64,000 nt of DNA, from NCBI GenBank assembly GCA_963924555.1, contig OZ004590.1, forward strand, positions 4,456,001 through 4,520,000, read 5' to 3'. The DNA is from Crambe crambe. Lineage: Eukaryota > Porifera > Demospongiae > Poecilosclerida > Crambeidae. A model generated the notes under the pieces. It was not told where the DNA came from. It saw only the letters and a program-made list of their open reading frames with translations, and ran no database searches. The first letter of the stretch is position 1, and the number at the start of each line of letters is the position of its first letter. The translations under genes were made by a program, and so were the position numbers. Positions 45,901-55,300 of the stretch are shown one piece after another.

Positions 45901-47979
45901 TCATAGTGCCTGCTTAGTGCACAAGCATCCTGGCTTGACCAGGTGCACATGACCGCTCAGCGGCAGCTAGATTTTGTGTGTGTGTCCATGTGTATGACAA
46001 AGTTATACTTGTGTATGTCTTGGGTAGTCACACACAAACACATGCACACACACAAGCTATATGCAAGTAAGAAACTGTTAAAATACTACACAATTTACCA
46101 AGAAATAATACTCATGAACAGTAATTATCAAGAATCAATATGGCACATGGTCTATTCCTTATCCTGAGATCCTTCTCTATTAGGTATATAACTTAAGATT
46201 ACACTGTATAATAAGGGTAACAGTTAGCTAAACTTACATACTTTGGTAGACACAATATAGGTAACCAAAGAAACTCACATTTGAAAATCAGCTAGATGTG
46301 GTAGCTTAATCATGACCAAACCGTGGGTCACGTGAGGTAGCGGGAATTGCCACGTGATAGGAAACAGCTTCCTTAGGAAATAGCCTTTCTGATTTCTGAT
46401 GCTACCTGACTCCATTAGCGTCAGTGGTCCCTCCTGTATGGGAGTTGCATGCCCTCTCCCCACCTTTGGTGGGTGGATACGCCCTCGCTATTATAGATTT
46501 TTTAACATTCTTAACAAAATTGATTTTGGGTTAGCTAGATGCATAGTGACTCAGTGTGGTATTGTGAGAGCCTGTAAGAGGCACAGAGACCGCATTCCAG
46601 AAAAATAACATTTAAGTTGTGATTATTTGCTGAAGAATCACAGTTAGTGTCCACAATGTAAGTGGTATATAAACACAATAGCAATCGATTATTTTGGACC
46701 ATGACTCACCACAAACACCATAATGTGGTTCTAGCATTCATACTAGTAGCTGTTCTAGCTCATGGCTTCTCTCTCTAGTCACTGTTGAGTCATTATTGGG
46801 TAACATCATAATTATATATGCTTGACTTGTCATACTTACATAATTTCATATGTAGCACATCCTTGTTTAATTGCATGCATTTCTGAGGGAGATTATATTA
46901 TGGTGCACAATTATACCATTAGAAGTACGGCATTTCCATGCATATTCAGTTAGATATAGCTACATCATGACATATACAATGTCATAGCTATATTATGGTG
47001 CACATAATAGAGATCCATGAGAATGTGCATTCACTCACTTTGTTATGCCATGGCCATTAGATTAATAGCTGCTGACTTTGATATGATAAGCCATTAGCTT
47101 TAAGTTATACTATGGTGTTTATCAAAGGCACTGCCTGCAATTTATACATGCACAGTCTGATGTTGTATCAGTAGTTATACCATATGCAATAACTTCCATA
47201 AACCACAGTTGTAGAAAAAGTATAAAAGAGTACAACAAACAAAGTAGCAACTAAAAAGGACTTTCTTTAACTAGCAAAGGCAGTATAGAGCTGGGCTTGC
47301 ACAGTATATAGTTTCTTTTATGTATAGCTGCATTCAAAATAATGTGCCATTCAGGATAGTCTAAACTGTACTGTAATTTGTAGTACAAGCCAGTTAATAG
47401 GAAATACAGGGCATGCAGTCCATTTAGACCACTCATTATCTAAATGAACAGCCTTTCATGTATTTCCCATAAACCACTCATAGCTGCTTTAATGTTTGGA
47501 GAGTACACAATACAGTGGAATAATGAACACACTTGGGACCGAGCCTTTAGAGAGATTATCCACTTTGGGAGGTTATTTTGTATAGAGCCCATACACAAAA
47601 CCTGTAGAGATGTTAGCTAATGTGTACATGCATGTATAGCTAAGTTTTTAGGAAAGATTGGCTGCATGAAATCATTTGAATACTTGTAGCTAGCTTGGTG
47701 TTTTTTGGTGCATTAATCATTAATCAATATGCAAGCATGCAGTCAACATAATCTCTATTTATATACAGACTGTAGCTAGCTAGATACTTTTTTTTTTAAA
47801 TTCTCCCAGGCTTCTTTTCTCAAATACTGTAACTATATCATATCACCCATAGATGCAGTATAACATTTTATTAAGACTGTTATATCAAGTAACTCCATAT
47901 ATCTAGACTCACATGGTTGACTTTGCACAGGCACTAGAAGGATCAGTAATGTTAGCAGCAACATAATCAGTTTCTGCAT
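33361..47979 (-). CDS. Receptor gene C: Ig/FN3 transmembrane receptor, rearranged
   Basis: Exons: 47913-47979 (signal), 39441-39810 (Ig1, out of phase), 37816-38136 (Ig2), 36388-36963 (FN3 1+2 fused), 35875-36165, 35532-35810, 34345-34677 (FN3 3 to 5), 33703-33820 (membrane), 33593-33637 and 33361-33475 (tail). With Ig1 the frame is broken by its shortened 3' end. If Ig1 is skipped the total is 2145 nt, divisible by three, a 714-aa product with one Ig domain. The Ig2 donor is a weak GTTATT. Either an isoform-restricted gene or a young pseudogene. Intron 1 contains an LTR element. Confidence 0.7.
34345..36165 (-). CDS. Gene C FN3 exons 3 to 5
   Basis: Exons 35875-36165, 35532-35810 and 34345-34677, each phase 1-1 and open. 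The FN3-4 exon has Ile instead of Met in its IDITWAPPESPNG motif. The FN3-5 exon is longer than in the paralogs because of an extended Ser/Pro linker (STPTYSPSVPPLPG). Confidence 0.82.
36388..36963 (-). CDS. Gene C fused FN3-1/FN3-2 exon
   Basis: A single open 576-nt exon (phase 1-1) covering two FN3 domains. In A, B and D these are separate exons. In C, a deletion removed the end of FN3-1 (after SQHYPSE), the donor and most of the intron, leaving the old intron tail read as FHRGTYYT and then continuing into FN3-2. The frame is kept, but FN3-1 lacks its last strand. Confidence 0.8.
37816..38136 (-). CDS. Gene C Ig2 exon
   Basis: Open 321-nt phase 1-1 exon without an internal Met (ATG is changed in SASFYAASPSF). 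Acceptor CTCCAG. The donor is GTTATT, weaker than GTAATG in A and B. Confidence 0.72.
38137..39440. repeat. Gene C Ig1-Ig2 intron: tandem repeat and hairpin
   Basis: Two ~215-bp tandem units at about 38646-38864 and 38865-39078 share GCACTCTCTAAGTAGGGATGGC (split here as GCACTCTC, then TAAGTAGGGATGGC), TCTCAGAAGGCTAC and AATTGACTTTTGTTCT. A hairpin of 46-nt arms follows at 39129-39266 (CTGGGCTGTATAATGTACTG and its complement), probably a MITE. 38160-38640 shows no gene. Confidence 0.6.
39129..39266. repeat. Inverted-repeat hairpin, 46-nt arms
   Basis: Arms 39129-39174 and 39221-39266 are nearly perfectly complementary around a 46-nt loop. Probably a foldback MITE. Confidence 0.75.
39441..39810 (-). 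CDS. Gene C Ig1 exon with shortened donor end
   Basis: The domain itself is open and has both Cys (GLLCNSTVG, GLFTCRRNG). Compared with gene A the last five bases before GTGAGT (AACAG) are missing, so the exon is 370 nt and exits in phase 2, while Ig2 needs phase 1. A TGA follows directly if the intron is read. Best regarded as unusable in-frame unless another donor is used. Confidence 0.65.
39846..39909. repeat. (TGA)n microsatellite
   Basis: About 21 TGA repeats just upstream of the gene C Ig1 acceptor. On the minus strand they read as poly-His or poly-Ile; this is not coding. Confidence 0.9.
40581..42437 (-). CDS. Integrase C-terminus, RT and RNase H ORF (618 codons)
   Basis: The integrase tail (GDQVLVRVVDPGGKLGDRWD) is followed by RT (LCIDYRNLNKI, YIDDIVVH near residue 342) and RNase H (TDASGQGIGAVLS near 489, NADGLSRQ near 599). 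There is no natural ATG at its start: the frame is the continuation of the upstream ORF after a shift. It ends next to the polypurine tract. Confidence 0.88.
   Translation of the reverse strand: MVHEGWMGGDLSQSSAIEWIEKLKDTLALTWEVAVEKEQKAKDKMASRSEHKAKARHFSKGDQVLVRVVDPGGKLGDRWDGPYEVESKVADVTYRLAVPHKRRKCMTAHINRLKPWNAPDASILRVVVADEEAEVEEMKEPDWKSLLEPPQRADIEQILIDYKNQTDGTLGEGVGLSHAINTEGHDPSWTPPHRIVPAWREPLKEEVKSWLEKGIIRPSNSPWSSPVVPVRKPDGSLRLCIDYRNLNKITTPDPFPIPRIDDLIDELNSAKYLTKIDLNKGFLQIPVNENDQPKTAFQTPWGKFEFTRMPFGLMNAPATFQRSMNHVLQGLEQFSTCYIDDIVVHSSDWGDHIKQVREVLDRLKAFGLTANPKKCVWGVAEIEYLGHRVGKGKVSIPEIRVRALRDFRKPVTKKELKSYLGMLGYYRRYIPGFSSIALPLTEVTHLKSPNKLSWTEPMEGAFNTLKDTLCKHSQLTIPSPQDSFVLATDASGQGIGAVLSVTRSGVDLPVAYFSRKLTSAERNYAITELECLALIKAIEHFGHYLVGKHFIVRTDHKALEALQSSKRLTGRLARWALSLQHFHYTVQYKAGKHHQNADGLSRQAWELVDTDLDEDVGL
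42440..45049 (-). CDS. Gag-protease-integrase ORF (869 aa), truncated by frameshift
   Basis: Coiled coil about 40-115; gag region (KFWNTNRRFTDTP); CCHC knuckle near 340 (CFGCGAKGHKRAEC); protease near 385 (LDSGADHTVV); integrase HHCC finger near 653; core Asp near 716 (AFDLVGP), Asp near 778 (TDQGSVF), Glu near 808 (GCLERWH). It ends at TAG 42442-42440 directly after FGKQLRGP, a point where the 1550-aa homolog reads straight on. A missing base in the preceding C run explains the stop. Function as a full polyprotein is lost unless the base is a sequence error. Confidence 0.88.
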   Translation of the reverse strand: MERTLRPRTGSRHRNTTETEATPPTTAECTAEEEMSTAMEAFLEAQTRFLRQQQQFAEEEEARKKEIHQAQLHELEERSKLLKLQEEQSEEAKAQREENEKKKQKMKQADRLEKWHDGDQADAYLAKFETVMTECEIPEEQWRGRLVNCLTGKALSAYRSVAQVGVGDDDGYNDTKEKLLEAMGFGIEQTRRKFWNTNRRFTDTPPMDILRQLDSCYSRITRDCSTLADLRQEILIGRLLSLYPSDIADYVYVRNPTNAHQAAHYLQNYLDSHPWRRRNLDSSRQKEVSGFGGGVGHGGGDPGSSSREISRKHRGKEHGPERDEGKGKEERSYKKDASEKIPVCFGCGAKGHKRAECPNKVASVKKEGRPKCRTLQGRVGTNPCTMTLDSGADHTVVRADLIAEADYTGRSSRVGDYYGCWRDVPTAIVWIAIGKEYMFKHEVLVVPQDCPHEVLLGNDLEIFDELYQLAQVQGNPDPQVKAVTRAKAKKQKEEEKLNQVLDARDGAQPSVIDPPPPNETPLDPNHREETIDPDREDAVGREVSEPTEVDGGEHFEDDAKLDGLGDNSEKGGDIPILDMAGGEEERTRLIEEQSQDVSLKELREWAKKGEKGYSVEDGLLVHTLTTPAEQVHKRIVVPSSRRSELLKLAHSSMLGGHFSHGKTIALLNRKFTWPRMSVDVKNLCSQCTSCQKAGRAGVGKAPLQPLPVLDVPFTKLAFDLVGPLPRTKSGYRYLLTSICLASKYPEAIPLKRVDVDSVAEGLCEVFSRTGIPAHILTDQGSVFTSKLMKQLCQILDIKHVKSSPYHPESNGCLERWHATLKATLRKYPERYSDWDRLIKYILFACRAAPHANTGYSPFELVFGKQLRGP
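45101..45113 (-). other. Primer binding site, tRNA-Leu-like
   Basis: TGGTGGCAGCGGT on the minus strand, two bases inside the 5' LTR; same 13-mer as in the 20455-22909 element. Confidence 0.6.
45623..46029 (+). mobile_element. tRNA-like (SINE-type) sequence between inverted repeats
   Basis: 45660-45712 resembles a tRNA-Thr (TGT): GGTTTGCACTCTGG (A-box side), CTTGTAAGCGGGAGA (anticodon arm), GAGTTTGAGTCTCACC (B box and T arm). The acceptor stem is not paired, so this is not a working tRNA. About 300 bp of non-tRNA body follows. The whole is bounded by ~28-bp inverted repeats (GACTACCCAAGATATACACA at 45623 and its near-complement ending 46029). No target duplication seen. Confidence 0.45.
46030..47912. 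other. Gene C intron 1, right part; no gene
   Basis: Noncoding. Stretches near 46640-46760 and 47480-47880 are diverged copies of intron 1 sequence in the other units (GTCCACAATGTA, ACAGTGGAATAATGAACACA, ATACTGTAACTA). Confidence 0.5.
47913..47979 (-). CDS. Gene C signal-peptide exon
   Basis: ATG at 47979; the leader starts MQKLIMLLLTLLILLVPVQS. The 67-nt exon has donor GTGAGT in phase 1. It is one codon shorter than in B and D. Confidence 0.78.
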
Positions 47980-48054
47980 CCTCTATAGCTAGAACAAAAA
48001 GAAACTGTTTACCTCTGCTCACAAGGATTGTTTCATAGAACTCACTAGTCAATA

Positions 48055-48067
48055 TGAACTTTGACCT
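48055..48067 (-). promoter_or_regulatory. DR1-like nuclear-receptor site upstream of gene C
   Basis: AGGTCAAAGTTCA on the minus strand, 75 bp before the gene C ATG. Confidence 0.45.
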
Positions 48068-48850
48068 TCTCTTGCTTATGAATGTTTATTTTTAGTAGCT
48101 AACACCATCATCAGATTAAACATGGTAGCTAGCTAGCTATAATTGTGGACCTACATCTAGCTAACTATACATTGTTGTATATAGTATCCTTTTCTGCAGC
48201 TTCCACAACCACATTTTTTCAACAGCACATGCAGCAGTGCATATATCTACTTCTCCAGGAGTATATACTGATGGTGAAGATAATTGGTGCTTTATTTTGG
48301 AAAGAATACTATTCTTAAAAGGGTAATTACACTGAAAGTTAAAGTCTACCAGTAGTATAATTTTGCAGCAATAATTATAAGAACAATAAAATTAATAGTT
48401 TGTTGTCTTCTTGTATTTCATTTAGCTAGCTAGCTACATGGAAATGTGACAGGTGTTCCTTGTAATTTGTATGCACCTCCTTCCAAGGATTTCAGGATCA
48501 ACAGAATAAACATGTACAGACCACAAACCTTAATGATCATCAAGCTTGGGACCCTTCTAGTCTCATTCTTCCTGCATTTATTTGTTGTTGTTGTTGTTGT
48601 TGTCATTGTTGGTTCCTTTCTTTTTTCCTTATTTACCACCCTTGCCAAGTCCAAGCATTAGCTAATATGTTGTTGCATGGTCTATTAGCTCTATAGCTAA
48701 AATCATTATTATACATTTCTGAATATTATAAACCAAACTAAGTATATAAATGTCATACTACACACTTAATCTATTTAAGTTTAAGTTCATTTCCTAATAG
48801 CTAATTGAACTGGCTAAAAATAAGTACTGTCAGAGCTAGTGCTAAAGCAG
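48068..48850. other. Gene C upstream and gene D 3' region
   Basis: No gene. It contains a (TTG)n run at 48581-48603 and AATAAA on the minus strand at 48578-48583, a weak poly(A) candidate for gene D. Parts match the spacer between B and C. Confidence 0.45.
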
Positions 48851-49300
48851 CTAAATATTATCATACAATTCTTCATTGTTAAATGATGTAGCAACTTCAT
48901 GTGGTGTTTGTGTTGATGGACCACCAGCACCCTTGCTAAAAAATCAAAAGAATACCAATTAGCTAATGTATATTATTATTTCATGCAAGAATGTTTGTCA
49001 GTGAAGTAGCTACCTTGTTGTAACTTCATAGGTGTGTTCCATATCTTTGTGAGCATCACTTTTTCCCCTGCACACAATAATTATTAAAACATCATGCAAG
49101 ACTGAAGTAGTGTAGCTAGAGCTACCTCTCCCTTGGCCCCAGAAGCATCCACATCTATATTACCTATAGCTACTGAGTTACTTACTTTGATCTTTTATAT
49201 GAATAGAATACTACAAAGAGAATGGTACTCAATAGGGCAGTCAAGAGAAAAGTCGCCACAACACTAATGGAGGTATCTCTTGTACACATGTATGTTTCAC
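48851..49300 (-). CDS. Gene D membrane and cytoplasmic exons
   Basis: Exon 49186-49300 encodes the helix (ISVVATFLLTALLSTILFVV) and SYKRSK. Exon 49014-49067 encodes EHTYEVTT. Exon 48851-48935 ends LYDNI. The segment holding the AYGQV tyrosine in B and C is absent, so the tail keeps YEVT and the terminal YDNI; an additional Tyr replaces Cys right after the helix. Confidence 0.82.
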
Positions 49301-52300
49301 CTGCATGTGTGCACATTATTGTTATGAAAGAGAGTAACATAAGTTACAAGGGCATAGAATACTATAGCCATGCAGAGATGAGACAGATGGAGGAGAGAAA
49401 GAGGTCAGATTAGAGTGCTTGAGAGAAAAAAGTTTATCTTCGGAGACTATTGAGGAGAAACATGCATGCCAGGCTGCACATTTTGAGCAGTGTCTTGCCT
49501 AATCGTTAATTTACTCATCACTTTCTCAGTCATTCTTCTCTCTCCTCAGTGGTCTCAGCAGCACAATGAGCTCTGTCTCTTTCCCTTGTTTATTTTGTTC
49601 CATAGTTATAAATACACTATTTATGTATCCCAAATCTTGTGCATGTGGTGATGTTATTTATCACAGCAGGACATATTGTATAATAGAGTAACTTTTTTTT
49701 ATACTTTGGGGCTTGCTCAAGCTCATCCCTATAACACCTGCACCCGCAGTTAATATATACTCACCTGGAGAAGGAGGAGATGCAGGAGATACAGCATCAG
49801 ATCTCTGTCCTGTGAAATCAAATGAACTTCCTTCCTTGACTATAGCTGCTACTTGAAAATGGTAAATCATCGAATTTCTAATCCCCACAGAGTTTACTGC
49901 ACTAGGAACAGTGATAGACCATTCAACATCTTGTCTCTCCCTGTAACAAATGGCTCTGAAGTAAACTGTGTAGTTGGTTATTTCTGTATTGTTGATCATT
50001 TCCCATGAAACTCTCACTGAAGTAGCACTTAATCTTTCCACCTGAACATTCATCACCATAGCTAAAAAAATGTATAAAGGTATTGATATTAATTTTCACT
50101 GTTGCCATAAAGTATATAGAGTATACAGTTGTAATTATTAGCTTCCCCCCATTTCTATTATTAGTAGCAGCTATTCACTACTACATGTACAGACTTCATC
50201 AATAGACCTGTATGGAATAAATGGTTGGAATAACCAGTTCCTATAGGGCAATTGTATATTTTTAGAGGTTTGAAATTTCGAAGTATCAAAGGTAGATTCA
50301 CTATACTATACTACATACAACTTAAAGTTTCTGTCCCTCTTAGGACTAGCAAGTCCCATGAAAAATATAGACAATGATGGCTACTTTCTTTTGGTATCAT
50401 TTAAAGATGCTGTAGAATGTAAAGCACTTTGTTGTATGTAGAAGGGTCAAGCAATCAGCATAATTCTTTCATGGTTGTAGTTATAAAAAAAATACTTGGT
50501 CACTTTACTGCCATTTGTTTCTTTCTCTATTATAAGTAAAATAAGACTTGAAGTACTTAAGAGCCATTGCATGCTACATTATAATTGTCCCCAAGTACCA
50601 AAATGTGAAATATGAAAGTATCATGCATGCATGAGCATCAAGATGAAGTGTTTTCAAGGATTCTAAAAAAAAATAGCAAAGAGCTAGTGAATATTCAAAG
50701 TATATGCCTACCAATGTGTAAGTCTAGTCTACTATATTAATAATGAACTCACGAATAGCAGATGTCACCAGATCAGTCAAATTAGCAACTTCTCCTTGTC
50801 CTGCACTAGTGTAGGCACTGACTGAAACAGTCACTCTGGTCCCTGGAGTCAGTCTTGGGATGGTAAATGCTGTATTCAATTCAGTACTGTTTGTGACAGG
50901 AGCACTATTGTTGATGGTGTAGGAGACCTCATAACTTAAAATGATTCCATTAGGACTTTCAGGGGAAGCCCAAGTGATATCCATAGAAGTGAACCTTGGG
51001 TTGCTCCTGAGGCCAGAAACTACACCAGGGACTATAAAAGGAAAATAAATATCATTCTATAATGCATGGAAAAATCGAACATACTGTCTTCAGCTGTCTC
51101 AATAATGGTGATGTTGGAGAAAGGTCCAATGCCATTGCTATTGACTCCAGCTACTTGGAAGGTATAGTTTGTGAAAAGAGTGAGTCCACTGGCAGTGAAT
51201 CTCCTCTCATTCACCATCAGCACACCAGGAATTACACTTCCTCCCGATGATGAGAATTCCACAGTGTAATTAGTGATCATCCCATTACGTTCAATGCACT
51301 CAATCTCATTCCAGGACACACTGACACTTCTAGCAGTCACTGAGGAAGTAATAACTTGTGGAGATCCAGTGGGGGCTGCATTTTTTGAAAATAGAAATAT
51401 CCATATATCAGGTGTAGATTATGATGTACTTAAATGTACGTGCTCTGTGTGTTCTAGAACTTCTGTGTGACTGTCATCTTTAATCTACCACAAGATCTGA
51501 GTCTGCATTATGTAACACTACATGGCTCTATCATACGTTGATATGCCTATCACGATGGTATCAGTTCATTCTAGGAAGCTCTGAAATTGAAATGTAATCA
51601 GAAACTCTGAATTCACTACTATTTGCTATAATTATTTGAGCATCATTTTTATAGTACACTTTCTTTTGTTATGAAAAAAATTACACTTTAACCCTTAGTT
51701 TCCCCAAAATATTTGTCAGGTTTAGGTCTGAACTGGCATGACCTGTTCCACTGCAGCTGTTTTTCTAAATCTAAGTCTTAAACTGTAACCTTAAATACTA
51801 ATCAAATCATATCAGTTTCATCTTATACTTTAACATAACACAATGTTATTATAAATCATATACTGGTGTACCTGCTGATGTTGTGGTGAATTCATGAGTT
51901 GACATCCTAAACACAGCAAACACTCTGGCAGTGACTGTAACAATGTAGATACTGAATTCATGGAGGCTAGTGAAACTCATTGAGGTAGTGGTGGTATTTA
52001 TTATCCTGCTGTCTATGATTGTTGGACACAATTGTCGGTTGTTGCCAGTCAGTCGCTGCAGGGAAATGGTGTAGTCATCTGCTGCTAGACTACCCTCAGG
52101 CTGGGACCAGGTAATGGTGACTGATGTGGTAGTTATTGATGATGATGTGATAGTTGGTGCTGGGAAGTCTGTATAATAATGTACCACAATGAAAAGTGCC
52201 GAATATGCAAGAGTATAAAGTACCTTTCACAGAGACCTCCACTGGTCCCACTATCTCACTAGGATAGTGCTGGGAATTTGTCCTCATACGAATACTGTGC

Positions 52301-55300
52301 ACACCTGGCTGTAGTGGTATGATGCGTGAAGTTGCAGAGGAAGTAACATCAATACCAGCACTGAAATCCATCGTATCAGTTGTTATCTTGTACCCCATAC
52401 TAGGTGGAGGAGATGGTGCAGTCCAGAAGACTAATACAGTGCCAACCCCATTCTGTCTGACCATAAGATTAGTCGGAGTTGTACCTAAGATGAATACAAA
52501 TAATTCTTACCGTAACCAATATTGAGATAAAAGAGTGTGAGTAACTATAGCTAAATAAATATTATTCAATTACCAGAAACCCCAGAAATTTAAATTCTGC
52601 TGTAGTTGATTAGCAAATTGTACTGTGATTTCCAGCCACTTTAATGCCTGCAATGTGATGTCACCCTCAGGCTACTGCACATTAGCTATATGTGTGGTGA
52701 TCTTTACTTTGCCAGCAAACAAGCAAGTAGCTATATGTACTGACACAGGTGGCATAAGAAGGCCTTAACTGACCTTCTTCTATATTGATATTGGAGGTGA
52801 GAGTGTTGGGTGTGGCTCTATTGGAGACAGAGTACTGGTACACTCCAGGTAGTCTCCCAGTCACAGTCAGTGTGCTCCGATAGCGACTATTTTCATATGC
52901 ACTCGGGTCAGTCACACCATTTACTCCAATGGAAATGCTGAATGAGTCATTATTAGTGATGGGTGCACCATTTCTTGTCCAAGTATAATTTTCAGGAGGA
53001 CCTCCTTCAGTATCACCAGCCAGAGTGAAGGATGGGGAGGCAGCCATAAATGAAGATGATGTGATCCTTACTACAGGTCTCGTAATAACACCACGCACTG
53101 AAGAAATATATAAAGCAGAGCATTTCATATACGTATAAGTTAAACCTCAGTTCAACCTCAGTTCACAATGGTTTCTTCAATTATGTCAAGTACAAAAGAT
53201 AGAAGACAGCATTGTAATTTGCAGGGCCACAAACCTGAAGCTAAGTACATAGTATTACATGAACACTATGTTTTCTGTTTGTTGTATTTCCAAATGATGG
53301 CATGCATGAGGAATTCGAAGAAGTAGGAACCTGGACTTTCTAATGAACTGAATTTGGAGAATTACACTCTACTGTAGAGAACATTATTATATACGAAATG
53401 TGTTGGGCTTGTTTACACAGGATCATTCCAATCAAAGAGTACAATAGTGCTCTCTGTGGAAGATTTGTAGCTAGGTTGCTTTCAAGGATTATTAGAGCTA
53501 AAATAACAACAGAGAGACATGATAGCTGCACAGTTTATGTATTGCACATGTGCATACATAACATGTGGCCAGCTACTTAGGCAAGGGCACGATTTTCATT
53601 TTTTGAGCAAAACCACAAAAGCCTCAAAAATAAAGTGCCTCGAAAATAAATTAGTTAAACTCCAGCCCTCCTATGAGAGTAAATGTACTCAGTGCATGGA
53701 ATAATGTGTTTCATTATATAGCATTCGTTATCCCTACGTTATCCCTATTGCTGTAGTGTTGATGTAGCTTTAATCTTGTCAGGTCATCCACATCAAACTC
53801 AACATCTAGTAGCTAGTAATCATGCACCCTGGGTATAATAGTTAGCATGGGCAGTTTGGAGACCTAACTAGTCAGAGATATAGAACCTGCCACATTATGA
53901 TGCTAGCAATTGATCATAATAATAAAATACAGTGGAACCTCTAAATGCGGACACCTTTGGGACCAGTGAAAAGTGTCTGGATTAGAGAGGTGTCCCTATT
54001 TCAGGGGTTAAATTATACACATTCATATTGTGTTGGGACAAGAAAAAGTGTCCTGATTAGAGAGGTTTTTGCATTTCAGGGAATCCACATGTAGGGGTTC
54101 CACTGTATGTGGTGTACTGAGTCTTGTTGTGGACACAAATTAACTCACCTGTCCTACCATTTCTTTGATAAAATCCCACAGGAACTGCTGTTGAAATATC
54201 ACCATTCCGTCGACAAGTAAACAATCCATTATGAAAATTAGATCCTGAAACATCCACATATCTCCTCCCATCATTGACAATTTGGGCCGCGAGATTTCCA
54301 TCAGGTATTATCTGGTAGATGAGCCTATCACGTCTATTAGTATCAAAGGGACCAGGTGAGTTTATTAAACCATTTCCTGGCCACCAAGCAATAGGGCCAA
54401 CTGTAGAGTTGCAGAGTAGACCACCAGGACCATTAGAATTACTGAGTGTTGGTGGAGTTGAATACACAACAGTTTCAACTTCATCATGATATATCAGTGT
54501 TGGAATGCCTGTGATGTTATTTCCTCTCCAAGTAACAGTCACTGCATTGAAAGAATCATAATAATAATCATGCATCCATGCAATGATGTACGTATGATGA
54601 TGATGATGATGGTGATGACGATGATGACGAAGACGATGATGATGATGATGATGATGATGATGCAGTTTTGAGTTAGAATTTAAATGTCATCCATGAGTTA
54701 CAAGAAAGGGGTAGCTTCGAGGGACTACTGTCACAACTCCCACCCCCATTCTTAAGCAGGACACCATTTCCCACTGTTACCACAGTAATTTCTCCAGAAG
54801 GACTCATGATCCATCCTAAGCTGGTTCAGTGAATTCAATGACAATTCATTGAAATGACCGGGCTGTCACAAGAAAAAGTGGACTAAGAGGGGGGGGGGGG
54901 GAATTATACCACAGCTCCAACCAGCATACGTGGCAGTTTTAATGAACTAAACTACTGTAGGATGATGATCTCCCAAAAGTAGATCAGTGAGGTCCCAATA
55001 CCCTCCTCCATGCAGTTCTCAACACTCACACACCATGCAAGCACAAGGACTCCACATCATCTGACAATACTCACATTGCTTTAGCACTGACACCTTCATC
55101 ATCCTATCTCTCATCTAAGAAATGCCAGCTTGGCAAATACCCACATGCACATTGAATGTGATGTACGTATTTCTCAAATTGCAATTTACATGTGTAGGGA
55201 AATTACAGCTAGGCTATCTCAAAATTATGTTCTCAATTGGCAATCACATGTAGCTATATCAAATGTTCTAGAACATCGCTAGTAAAACTGTGAAAGTCAG

